A DNA stretch of 64,000 nt, from assembly GCF_001314875.1 (NCBI RefSeq), contig NZ_LJZS01000003.1, positions 235,832-299,831 of the forward strand, given 5' to 3'. The stretch is from Halomonas sp. HL-48. GTDB taxonomy: Bacteria; Pseudomonadota; Gammaproteobacteria; Pseudomonadales; Halomonadaceae. Shown in pieces: positions 9,732-17,852 of the stretch; positions within the stretch are counted from its first letter, which is position 1; each line of letters begins with the position of its first letter. The notes beneath the pieces were generated by a model. That model did not search any database. It worked only from the letters and a program-made list of their open reading frames with translations, and was not told the DNA's origin. The translations under genes were made by a program, and so were the position numbers.

Positions 9732-10688
9732 ATGAATGTAATGGTTAAACGACGGGTTCATGTGGCAGCGGCTGCCATTATCAGCGCTGACAAGCGGCAA
9801 GTCTTGATTGCCAGGCGGCCTTCCAACGTGGATCACGGCGGGCTATGGGAGTTTCCCGGCGGCAAGCTGGCCCCCTACGAAACCGGGCTGGAAGGCCTGA
9901 AGCGCGAACTGCACGAAGAGCTGGGCGTTGAAATCGTGCGCGCGCAACCATTGATTCGCGTGCATCACGAGTATTCTGACAAGCACATACTGCTGGACGT
10001 CTGGCAGGTTCATGCGTTTGCCGGTGAGCCGTTTGGTCGTGAAGGCCAGGCGGTGCGCTGGGTGCCCATGGAAGAACTGGTCAACTACCCGTTCCCGGCG
10101 GCGAATTTGCCCATCCTGCGTGCCGTCATGTTGCCCACCGAATACCTGATCACCGGCGAAGAGGCCGACGAATCCCGTTTTGACGCACGGCTGACCCGGG
10201 CGCTGAACGAGGATAACATCCGGCTGGTTCAGCTGCGTGCCAAGCAGCTGACCCCCGAGGCTTACGTGGCCAGGGCGCAGCGCGCGCTGACGCTGTGTCG
10301 CGAGGTCGGTGCGCGATTGCTGCTCAACGGTGAGCCCGCGTTGCTCGACCAGGTGGATGCCGACGGTATTCATCTGACCAGCGAGCGACTCATGCAGCTG
10401 GAGCGTCGGCCGATCGCGGAAAACAAGTGGCTGTCAGCCTCGACGCACGACCCCAAGCAGCTCGCCAAGGCCGCTACCCTTGGCTGTGATTTTGTTTCGC
10501 TGTCGCCCCTGCGCACGACACCGTCGCACCCTGAAGTCGCCCCCATTGGCTGGCATGACTTCCAGCAGTGGGTGGAGCGCGCTGGCATGCCGGTGTTTGC
10601 CCTGGGCGGCATGACCCGCTTTGACGCCAACCACGCCCGCGCGGTCGGCGCGCAGGGCATTGCCTCCATTCGCGATTTCTGGAAGTAG
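9732..10688 (+). CDS. mutT: MutT (8-oxo-dGTP diphosphatase) fused to a ThiE-like domain
   Basis: The N-terminal half is a Nudix hydrolase that removes 8-oxo-dGTP from the nucleotide pool and so prevents A:T to C:G transversions. Its Nudix box GKLAPYETGLEGLKRELHEE fits GX5EX7REUXEEXGU (residues about 44-66). From about residue 140 a second domain resembles thiamine-phosphate synthase (IRLVQLRAKQLTPEAYVARA, then GIHLTSERLM, LSPLRTTPSHP and FALGGMTR). Total length is 318 residues from ATG 9732, which was chosen because the product then begins MNVMVKRRVHVAAAAII. ATG 9741 and GTG 9708 are possible, and no ribosome binding site decides. The same fusion is known in Pseudomonas and relatives. Whether the ThiE-like half is catalytic is unclear. 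Confidence 0.9.
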   Translation: MNVMVKRRVHVAAAAIISADKRQVLIARRPSNVDHGGLWEFPGGKLAPYETGLEGLKRELHEELGVEIVRAQPLIRVHHEYSDKHILLDVWQVHAFAGEPFGREGQAVRWVPMEELVNYPFPAANLPILRAVMLPTEYLITGEEADESRFDARLTRALNEDNIRLVQLRAKQLTPEAYVARAQRALTLCREVGARLLLNGEPALLDQVDADGIHLTSERLMQLERRPIAENKWLSASTHDPKQLAKAATLGCDFVSLSPLRTTPSHPEVAPIGWHDFQQWVERAGMPVFALGGMTRFDANHARAVGAQGIASIRDFWK

Positions 10689-10697
10689 CGCACCGAT

Positions 10698-10733
10698 AAA
10701 AAACGCCTGTCCGGCTAACCGGGCAGGCGTTTT
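10698..10733. terminator. Bidirectional terminator between mutT and aguB
   Basis: AAACGCCTG and CCGG, the loop CTAA, then CCGG and CAGGCGTTTT form a long stem with a single mismatch, flanked by A- and T-runs. It separates the convergent mutT and aguB genes. Confidence 0.88.
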
Positions 10734-10759
10734 GCGTTGTTGGCTAGGCTGAAACGCAC

Positions 10760-11662
10760 CTAATCCCTGAAGCGCCGGGTCAATTCCCCGTACGCATCAA
10801 TGCGCCGATCGCGCAGATAGGGCCAGATACGCCGGGTGTTTTCGCTGCGCGCCATGTCGATGTCGACCACCAGCTGCTGCGGCGTCTCGTCGGCTTGCGC
10901 CAGGAGTTCTCCCTGAGGGCCGCACACAAAGCTGCCTCCCCAGAACTGAATGCCGTCGCCGGTAGCGGAGGCGTCAGCCTCGAAGCCCACGCGGTTGGCC
11001 ACGATCACAGGCACACCATTGGCGACGCCGTGAGCGCGTTGGATAAGCGTCCAGGCGTCCTGTTGGCGGGCCTTCTCAGCATCGTCATCGTTGGGGTCCC
11101 AGCCAATAGCGGTGGGGTAGAGCAGTAGCTCGGCGCCGGCCAGGGCCATCAGCCGCGCGGCTTCGGGGTACCATTGGTCCCAGCAAACCAGCACGCCCAG
11201 GCGGCCCAACGACGTATCGATGGGGGTGAAGCCTTCGTTTCGCGCAGCATCGTGATCGCCGGGCGTGAAATAGAATTTCTCGTAAAACCCGGGATCGTCG
11301 GGGATATGCATTTTGCGGTAGTGCCCCACCCGGCCCTTGGCGCGGTCATAGACCACCGCGGTATTGTGATAGAGTCCGGCCGCGCGGCGTTCAAACAGCG
11401 AGCCGACCAGCACAATGTCCAGCTCCCTTGCCAGTTCGGCCAGCCGTTGGCCGGTGGGGCCGTCCAGCGGCTCGGCCAGATCAAACACGGCGGGGTCTTC
11501 GTATTGGCAGAAGTAGTGCGTGGCATGCAGTTCCTGCAGCAATACCAGCTGCGCGCCCTGTTTGACGGCATCGCGGATGCCCGCCTCGCTGGCGGCCAGG
11601 CTGCTTGCTTTATCCGGCCAGGCCGGCTGTTGGACGACGCCAACGGTCAACAGACGTTGCAT
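10760..11662 (-). CDS. aguB: N-carbamoylputrescine amidase AguB
   Basis: AguB hydrolyses N-carbamoylputrescine to putrescine, CO2 and ammonia, the last step of the agmatine route to putrescine. It has 300 residues of the nitrilase superfamily with the catalytic triad Glu44 (LLQELHATH), Lys117 (GHYRKMHIPD) and Cys160 (GVLVCWDQWYPEAAR). The start overlaps the end of the upstream aguA by 16 bases, so the two form one operon. A shared terminator with mutT lies downstream. Identification is strong because aguA is adjacent; alone it could be another nitrilase-family amidase. Confidence 0.95.
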   Translation of the reverse strand: MQRLLTVGVVQQPAWPDKASSLAASEAGIRDAVKQGAQLVLLQELHATHYFCQYEDPAVFDLAEPLDGPTGQRLAELARELDIVLVGSLFERRAAGLYHNTAVVYDRAKGRVGHYRKMHIPDDPGFYEKFYFTPGDHDAARNEGFTPIDTSLGRLGVLVCWDQWYPEAARLMALAGAELLLYPTAIGWDPNDDDAEKARQQDAWTLIQRAHGVANGVPVIVANRVGFEADASATGDGIQFWGGSFVCGPQGELLAQADETPQQLVVDIDMARSENTRRIWPYLRDRRIDAYGELTRRFRD

Positions 11663-12732
11663 GACGACTCCCTATCGGTCGGGTGAGCGGCGAGCGTGCC
11701 TCGTGGAAGCTGCATGGTCAAGCAATGCAGGCTGCCGTGCTGGCGAATGACGTGAGTGCACTCGATGGGAATGAGGGTATGCTCGGGAAATGCCTCGGTC
11801 AGCGCCTGAAGAGCGACAAGGTCCGCCGGGTCGCCGTAGGTGGGCACCAGTACCGCTTGGTTGATGATCAAGAAATTGGCGTAGGTCGCGGGCAGGCGGC
11901 GGCCGTCGTCCGGGGCATGGCAGGCGTTGGGCCAGGGCAGCGGAATAAGCCGGTAGGGCGCGCCGTCGCGCTGACGAAACGCCTGCAGCTCCTGCTCCAT
12001 CGCGCGCAGCGCGTCGAAATGCGGATCCTTAGGATCGTCGCAGCGAACATAGGCAATGGTCGCGGGGTCGCAAAAGCGCGCCAGGGTATCAACGTGGCTG
12101 TCGGTGTCGTCGCCTTCTAGGTGCCCGTTGGCCAGCCATAGCACGCGATCAACCCCCAGGTCTGCCTCAAGCTGTGCTTCCAGGGCGCTACGTGTGAGCT
12201 GCGGATTGCGATTGGGGTTCAGCAGGCAGGCCTCGGTGGTCAGCAAGGTGCCGTTGCCGTCTGTCTCGATGGCGCCGCCTTCCAGTACCAGCGTGCGGGA
12301 GCTGACCGGGCAGTTCCAGACCCCAGCGTCGGCAAGCCGCTGGGTTAATTGGTTATCATGCTCGGCAGGAAATTTACCGCCCCAGCCGGTAAAAGTGTAA
12401 TTCAGCAGTTGCAGCTGCCCGTCCTTATCGGCGACGGTGATGGGCCCGTGATCGCGCGCCCAGGTATCGTCGGTGGGCGCCACACAAAACACTAACTGTC
12501 GCTCGGGCACGCCGTAGGCATGGAAAGTGGCTGCCAGCCGCGTACGCGTGGCATCGTCGGGCACGCTGATTAGCACGCGTTGGATGCGTGTCACGGCGAT
12601 GATGATGCGCTCCAGGGTGGCCTCAATGCAGGCCAGGAGCGGCTGCCAGTCGCCATCCGGGCGCGGCCAGGTCATTTGAATGCCGTCTTGTGGATGCCAC
12701 TCGGGCAATAAACGGTAGGTCGGGGTAGTCAA
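11647..12732 (-). CDS. aguA: Agmatine deiminase AguA
   Basis: AguA converts agmatine to N-carbamoylputrescine and ammonia. It has 361 residues of the peptidyl-arginine-deiminase-like family. The segment APTDDTWARDHGPITV, the segment HLEGDDTDSHVDTLARF, and the catalytic Cys337 in HGSLHCLTMQLPRG are all present. The start is a TTG at 12732 giving MTTPTYRLLPEWHPQDG. The next in-frame ATG would remove conserved sequence, and no clear ribosome binding site is visible, so the start is uncertain. It is the first gene of aguA-aguB and diverges from lolC across 191 bases. Confidence 0.93.
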   Translation of the reverse strand: MTTPTYRLLPEWHPQDGIQMTWPRPDGDWQPLLACIEATLERIIIAVTRIQRVLISVPDDATRTRLAATFHAYGVPERQLVFCVAPTDDTWARDHGPITVADKDGQLQLLNYTFTGWGGKFPAEHDNQLTQRLADAGVWNCPVSSRTLVLEGGAIETDGNGTLLTTEACLLNPNRNPQLTRSALEAQLEADLGVDRVLWLANGHLEGDDTDSHVDTLARFCDPATIAYVRCDDPKDPHFDALRAMEQELQAFRQRDGAPYRLIPLPWPNACHAPDDGRRLPATYANFLIINQAVLVPTYGDPADLVALQALTEAFPEHTLIPIECTHVIRQHGSLHCLTMQLPRGTLAAHPTDRESSCNVC

Positions 12733-12923
12733 CGTAAAGCCGCTCGCAGCGAAGATAAAAAGGAGTGGGCGAATCGGCGCAATGTAGGGGCTGGCAGTAA
12801 AAGTTGCAAGTACTGATAAACACGAGGGAACGCTGGCGGTGGATGTGTCTCTAAAGCCCGTTTACACATGCAGCGATGCTAAAAAAACCGTACCATGAGC
12901 GCTGACTTATAAGGAATGACGCC

Positions 12924-14165
12924 ATGCTTGATCGTTTGCCTTTTTTGGTGGGGCTGCGCTACGTGCGCGCTAAACGCCGAAATCATTTTATTTCGTTCAT
13001 ATCACTGACCTCCATGCTGGGACTGATGCTGGGGGTGGCGGTACTGATTCTTGTGCTTTCGGTCATGAACGGCTTTGACCATGAGTTGCGTACCCGCATT
13101 CTGGGCATGGTGCCCCACGCCAAAATTGAAGCCCGGGAGGGCATGGTGGAGTGGCAGTCGCTGGCCGAAGAACTGATGGAGCGTGACCGCGTGGAAGGCG
13201 CGGCCCCGTTCGTCGAACAGCAGGGCATGTTTTCCGTTGGCGGTAACAACGAAGGGGCCATGGTTAACGGCATCAACCCCGAGTGGGAAGATAACGTATC
13301 GATCATCGGCGAGCACATGCAGCAGGGCGAACTCGCCGATCTGGTGCCCGGCGAGTGGAACGTGGTGCTGGGATCAATGCTTGCCAGGCGGCTGGGGGTT
13401 GATGTGGGGGATCGCGTCACCCTGCTCGTTCCCGAAGCGTCGATTACTCCAGCGGGTGTGTTTCCGCGTCTGAAGCGCTTTACCGTCAGCGGTATCTTCA
13501 GCGTCGGGGCCGATCTTGACGCGACGCTTGCCTACGCCAATATCGAAGACATGCAGAAGTTGGGGCGTCTCGGTGACGCCGTCGGCGGGCTACGCCTCGA
13601 GCTGGATGATCTGTTTGTCGCCGGCAGTGAGACGCAGGACATTCTCAATGAGCTGGGTCCTGGCTATCGCGGTAGCGACTGGACCTACTCCCAGGGCAAC
13701 CTTTTCCAGGCGATTCAGATGGAAAAGCGCATGATCGCGCTGTTGCTGACGGTGATCATTGCCGTTGCCGCCTTCAATATCGTGTCGACCCTGGTGATGG
13801 TGGTCACCGACAAGCGCGCCGATATCGCGATATTACGCACCATCGGTGCCACGCCGCGCTCGATCATGGGCATCTTTATCGTTCAGGGGCTGGCCATCGG
13901 CCTGATTGGCATTGCCGTTGGGGTGGCCGCCGGGGTGCTCCTGGCGCTGACGATTTCCGACCTGATCGCCTGGGTTGAGAGTGCGATGAATATCAAGTTC
14001 CTCGACGCCGGGGTGTATTTCATCAGTGATTTGCCGTCGCGTTTACACTTTGAAGATGTTCGCAATATCGTGCTGGCCGCGTTTGGTTTGACGTTCCTGT
14101 CGACGCTATATCCGGCCTGGCGAGCGGCGCGTGTCCAGCCTGCGGATGTGCTGCGCTATGAATAA
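12924..14165 (+). CDS. lolC: Lipoprotein-releasing ABC transporter permease LolC/LolE family
   Basis: This is a permease of the LolCDE complex, which extracts outer-membrane lipoproteins from the inner membrane and hands them to LolA. It has 413 residues. A cytoplasmic N-terminus (FLVGLRYVRAKRRNHFISFI) is followed by TM1 (about 33-50), a large periplasmic domain (about 50-265) and three further membrane segments ending LSTLYPAWRAARVQPADVLR, as in MacB/FtsX-type permeases. AAGGA precedes the ATG. lolD follows at once. Only one permease gene is present, so this may be a LolF-type protein serving both LolC and LolE roles; a second permease elsewhere cannot be excluded. Confidence 0.92.
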   Translation: MLDRLPFLVGLRYVRAKRRNHFISFISLTSMLGLMLGVAVLILVLSVMNGFDHELRTRILGMVPHAKIEAREGMVEWQSLAEELMERDRVEGAAPFVEQQGMFSVGGNNEGAMVNGINPEWEDNVSIIGEHMQQGELADLVPGEWNVVLGSMLARRLGVDVGDRVTLLVPEASITPAGVFPRLKRFTVSGIFSVGADLDATLAYANIEDMQKLGRLGDAVGGLRLELDDLFVAGSETQDILNELGPGYRGSDWTYSQGNLFQAIQMEKRMIALLLTVIIAVAAFNIVSTLVMVVTDKRADIAILRTIGATPRSIMGIFIVQGLAIGLIGIAVGVAAGVLLALTISDLIAWVESAMNIKFLDAGVYFISDLPSRLHFEDVRNIVLAAFGLTFLSTLYPAWRAARVQPADVLRYE

Positions 14166-14175
14166 GGATGCCAAC

Positions 14176-14880
14176 ATGTCTGAGACGACATCGACCAATG
14201 CCCCCGTCATGCTGCGTTGCGAGTCGCTTACCCGCACCTACAGTGAAGGCCCGCATGATTTAACCGTGCTTGATGCGCTGGACCTGGAGGTGCGCGCCGG
14301 CGAGCGCGTAGCCATCGTGGGTACCTCTGGGTCGGGCAAGACCACGCTACTTAACCTGCTGGGCGGGCTGGATAATCCCACTGGCGGGAGTGTGGTGATC
14401 GCCGACCAGCCTCTGTCGGGCTTGAAAGAGGCCGCACTGGGCAAGTTTCGCAACCGCTACATCGGTTTTGTTTACCAGTTTCACCATTTGCTGGCGGAGT
14501 TCACGGCCCTTGAAAACGCTGCGCTACCGCTGATCATTCGCGGCCAGGCGAAGAAAACCGCCGAGCAACGTGCCATGCAGATTATGACGCGGGTAGGCAT
14601 GCAGGACAGGGCAGACCACAAGCCAGGCGAACTATCCGGCGGGGAGCGTCAGCGGGTGGCGATTGCCCGCGCCCTGGTAACCGATCCAAGCCTGGTGCTG
14701 ATGGATGAACCCACCGGTAATCTGGACCAGACGACGGCCGCCACGATCCTTGCGTTAATGGACGAACTGGCCAAGGAAAGCGCCTGTGCGTTCGTGATCG
14801 TGACCCACGATGTCGGCCTTGCGGCCCATCAGGACAGGGTCATGAAGCTGGACGCGGGCAAGCTTGTCGAGCAGTCCTAG
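14176..14880 (+). CDS. lolD: Lipoprotein-releasing ABC transporter ATP-binding protein LolD
   Basis: LolD is the ATPase that powers lipoprotein release by the Lol complex. From ATG 14176 it has 234 residues (E. coli 233). The ATG is preceded by AAGGA at 14164-14168 with a 7-base gap. The in-frame ATG at 14158, inside the end of lolC, is less likely. Walker A is GTSGSGKTT (about 49-57); the signature LSGGERQRV and Walker B LVLMDEPTGNLD follow. The stop codon shares its bases with the stop of the convergent DUF2062 gene. Confidence 0.95.
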   Translation: MSETTSTNAPVMLRCESLTRTYSEGPHDLTVLDALDLEVRAGERVAIVGTSGSGKTTLLNLLGGLDNPTGGSVVIADQPLSGLKEAALGKFRNRYIGFVYQFHHLLAEFTALENAALPLIIRGQAKKTAEQRAMQIMTRVGMQDRADHKPGELSGGERQRVAIARALVTDPSLVLMDEPTGNLDQTTAATILALMDELAKESACAFVIVTHDVGLAAHQDRVMKLDAGKLVEQS

Positions 14881-15428
14881 TCGTCGAACTCCGCTTCAAC
14901 GCGGGCGCGCCGCAGCCGACGTTGTTGGCGGCGGCGCTTCCAGTGATGGGAAACGTGCCAGCGCCAGATCAGACGCACGGCCACGTTACCAATCAGCGCG
15001 AGTGCCAGCGCCGATACCAGTGAGCCGAGCAGCAGGGCCGGCATGATGTCGTGCATTTGTTCCGCGAGCCAGCGCGTGGAGATGCGCGAAGGGGCTTCAC
15101 GGAGCGGGGTGTCCAATAGCAGGCTGCCTAGCCGATAATTGCCGTAAAAAACCAGCGGCATGGTTAGAGGATTGGTAATCCAGACCAGGCCGGCGGCCAG
15201 GGCAAGGTTGCAGCGACTGAAGCGCGCGCCCAGTGCGGCGGCGACCATTTGGCAAGGAATCGGCAGCATAGCGCAGAACAGGCCAACGCTGAAGGCGTTG
15301 GCGACGCTGCGTCGAGTCAGTTGCCACAAGCCCGGGTCGGCAATCAGCGGTGCGATGAAACGCAGCGACCGCTGACGCCTGAGCGTATCGGGCTTGGGCA
15401 TGTAGCGCTGGAAAAACCGGCGAGGCAT
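14877..15428 (-). CDS. DUF2062 domain membrane protein
   Basis: A small membrane protein of the DUF2062 family, function unknown. From ATG 15428 it has 183 residues; a GTG three codons upstream (15437) is also possible but AAGAG is placed for the ATG. Two to three hydrophobic stretches are visible (SVANAFSVGLFCAMLPIPCQ, LALAAGLVWITNPLTMPLVF and PALLLGSLVSALALALIGNV), then a very basic tail (HWKRRRQQRRLRRARVEAEF). The ITNPLTMP segment is the family hallmark. It is convergent with lolD, overlapping by the four bases CTAG, and diverges from comEC. Confidence 0.85.
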   Translation of the reverse strand: MPRRFFQRYMPKPDTLRRQRSLRFIAPLIADPGLWQLTRRSVANAFSVGLFCAMLPIPCQMVAAALGARFSRCNLALAAGLVWITNPLTMPLVFYGNYRLGSLLLDTPLREAPSRISTRWLAEQMHDIMPALLLGSLVSALALALIGNVAVRLIWRWHVSHHWKRRRQQRRLRRARVEAEFDD

Positions 15429-15522
15429 GTCAGACACTCTTGCCTATAAATGCGGCCCATTATCCATGAGGCGCAGGGTTTCGGCTATGGTGGGGTGATG
15501 CACGCTTGCCAGGGAGGGCATT

Positions 15523-17796
15523 ATGCGAGTTGGGCTTGCCATGCCCGCCGCCATATCGGTGATGGCGGGAGGGGCGCTCGGTGGTTGGCTGGGGCCAGGC
15601 GGGAACACGCTGCAGCTGGCGACGCTGCTTGGCATCACGCTGCTGCTGTTGGCCGTCGTGGGTGGTCGGTATTGTCTCTGGTGGGTGATGGCCTGCTGGG
15701 GATTGGTGGCGGTTCAGTCGCAGTGGGCGGACCAGTTACCCTTGGGGCTTTCCGGTGAGGATGTGCGTGTCGAGGGACGGGTGACCGAGACCCAGCAAGT
15801 TAACGATGGCATGCGCCTCCTGTTGGACGTACAGCGCTGTGAGGCGCCTGCCAGGCGACCGGATTGCAACGGCCTTGAACGGGTTCGCGTCAGCGCTTAC
15901 GCCTTTGATGACGTGTCACCTCAGCCCGGCGAGCGCTGGCAGATGACGCTGCGCTTGCGCCCGCCTAATGGCTTCATGAACCCCGGTTCTTTCGATTTTG
16001 CCCACTGGCTGTGGCGCGAGGGCATCCACGCCACCGGCTATGTACGCCAGGAACCTCCTCCCGAGCGGTTGAGCGCAGCACCGTTTTCGCTTCGCCAGCA
16101 GGCGCACGCCCGCCTTGACGATCACTCCCTGGCGCCGCGTACAAAACGCTGGCTGGCGGCGCTGACGCTTGGTCTCGGCGATCAGCTTGTCCAGGATGAC
16201 TGGGAACTGCTCAACGCCAGTGGCACGACCCATCTGGTGGTAATATCCGGTCTGCACGTGGGGCTGGTGGCGTCGTTTACCTTGCTGATTGCCCGTCAGG
16301 CAGCCCGCTGGGTGAGCCCAGGCAACTGGCGGCTGCAGACATGGCCCTGGTGGCTTTCCGGCGTGGCGGCGCTAGGCTATGCGTTACTCGCGGGGATGGC
16401 GCCGCCCGCGATGCGGGCCATGATCATGACCGTGGTCGGGCTCTGGGTGATGAGCGGGCGTCATGCCCCCGGGCCCTGGCAAGGGTGGTGGCTGGCGCTG
16501 GCCGCCGTGCTGATCCTGGACCCCGTGGCCCTGTGGCGGCCGGGGCTGTGGCTGTCGTTTCTCGCCGTGGCCTGGCTGATCATCATTTGGCAAGGCAGGC
16601 CCCGGCCGCAAGGGCTGCGCGGATGGGGGTGGGCATTGCTGCGCTCGCAGCTGTTGCTGGCGCCGTTGATGGCCGCCGCGGTGTTGATCGCGTTTGGTCG
16701 TGTGGCCCCGGCAGCCCCGCTGATCAATCTCATCGCGGTGCCCTTCATGAGTCTGGTGATGGTGCCCCTGGCACTGCTGGGTTGGTTGCTGACACCTCTG
16801 CCTTTCGCGTCGACGGCTGTGTGGTGGCTATTCGAGCAGGGATTGGAGGTCTTCTATACCGCGCTGGAATACGCCGTGGTTCACTGGCCTCAGTGGGAGC
16901 CGCCCCGTTACCTGCATCTGCCCTGGGCGTTAGGCCTGTGCATCACCGCACTGAGCTGGGGGTTGCCGGGCATGGCCGCCTGGTTGAGGCGTGGTGTGCT
17001 TGTCGCGGTCATCGTGGTGCCTTTCTGGCCTGCGTCGCCACGCTCAGCAGAGGGGGAGCTCCTCATTACCGTCTACGATGTGGGCCAGGGACAGTTGGTG
17101 GAGCTGCGCAGTGCCGATTACCGCATGCTGGTGGACACGGGGCCGCGCTATCGCTCAGGGTTCATGCCCCTCGAAACCTTATGGCCGCCCGGGCAGTATT
17201 TCGACCGCGTCGTGGTGAGCCACGGGGACAGCGATCATGCCGGCGGTGTGCAGGCGCTGCGTGACCAGCATCGGGTGGGCGAATGGCGCGCGCCGTTAAG
17301 CGAACCGCTCGCCGTGCCGAGCAACCCCTGCGAACGGGGCGACCGATGGCAGCGAGACGGTGTCAGCTATGAGGTGTTGTGGCCCAATGCCGAGCAAGCC
17401 GAGGCGTCAGCCAATGACCGGTCGTGTGTGCTGGTCATCGATGCCGGAGAGCAGCGCGTGGTGATTACCGGGGATGTGGGGCGTCAGGTCGAACGTCGTT
17501 TGGTGGGCGATCTGGCGTCACCGGTGACGGCGTTGGTGGCCGGCCATCACGGCAGTGCCTCGAGTTCAGGGCTTCAGTTCGTGCGCGCGGTCGACCCCAG
17601 GCATGTCATTTTTAGCGCCGGACGTGATAACCCCTTCGGCCATCCAAACGACACGGTGGTGCGGCGTTTCCGCGAGCAGGGCAGTTGTTTATGGAACACC
17701 GCGCAAGACGGCGCTATTCAACTGCGGCTCTCGCCTGGGGCAGCGCCTGAAATAAAAACCCTACGTCAGGCGTTCAAGCCGCGACAGCGGTGTTGA
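15523..17796 (+). CDS. comEC: DNA internalization-related competence protein ComEC/Rec2
   Basis: ComEC forms the inner-membrane channel for single-stranded DNA during natural transformation. It has 757 residues. Two N-terminal membrane segments are followed by the DUF4131 region (about 30-190), the Competence domain with many membrane helices (about 200-500, starting TKRWLAALTLGLGDQLVQDD and TTHLVVISGLHVGLVASF), and a C-terminal metallo-beta-lactamase domain (about 505-740) with VVVSHGDSDHAGG and VAGHHGSASSSG. AGGGAGG precedes the ATG. Competence would need other genes that are not in this window, but the gene is intact. Confidence 0.94.
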   Translation: MRVGLAMPAAISVMAGGALGGWLGPGGNTLQLATLLGITLLLLAVVGGRYCLWWVMACWGLVAVQSQWADQLPLGLSGEDVRVEGRVTETQQVNDGMRLLLDVQRCEAPARRPDCNGLERVRVSAYAFDDVSPQPGERWQMTLRLRPPNGFMNPGSFDFAHWLWREGIHATGYVRQEPPPERLSAAPFSLRQQAHARLDDHSLAPRTKRWLAALTLGLGDQLVQDDWELLNASGTTHLVVISGLHVGLVASFTLLIARQAARWVSPGNWRLQTWPWWLSGVAALGYALLAGMAPPAMRAMIMTVVGLWVMSGRHAPGPWQGWWLALAAVLILDPVALWRPGLWLSFLAVAWLIIIWQGRPRPQGLRGWGWALLRSQLLLAPLMAAAVLIAFGRVAPAAPLINLIAVPFMSLVMVPLALLGWLLTPLPFASTAVWWLFEQGLEVFYTALEYAVVHWPQWEPPRYLHLPWALGLCITALSWGLPGMAAWLRRGVLVAVIVVPFWPASPRSAEGELLITVYDVGQGQLVELRSADYRMLVDTGPRYRSGFMPLETLWPPGQYFDRVVVSHGDSDHAGGVQALRDQHRVGEWRAPLSEPLAVPSNPCERGDRWQRDGVSYEVLWPNAEQAEASANDRSCVLVIDAGEQRVVITGDVGRQVERRLVGDLASPVTALVAGHHGSASSSGLQFVRAVDPRHVIFSAGRDNPFGHPNDTVVRRFREQGSCLWNTAQDGAIQLRLSPGAAPEIKTLRQAFKPRQRC

Positions 17797-17852
17797 TGCC
17801 GCGCGCCATCAGGTAGAATTTCCCCACTGCACGCTAACGCTTAGGAGCTCGT

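Noticed and set aside
12623..12823. A 66-codon minus-strand frame overlapping the aguA start
   Set aside because: The aguA frame carries the conserved deiminase N-terminus; the other frame has no family sign.
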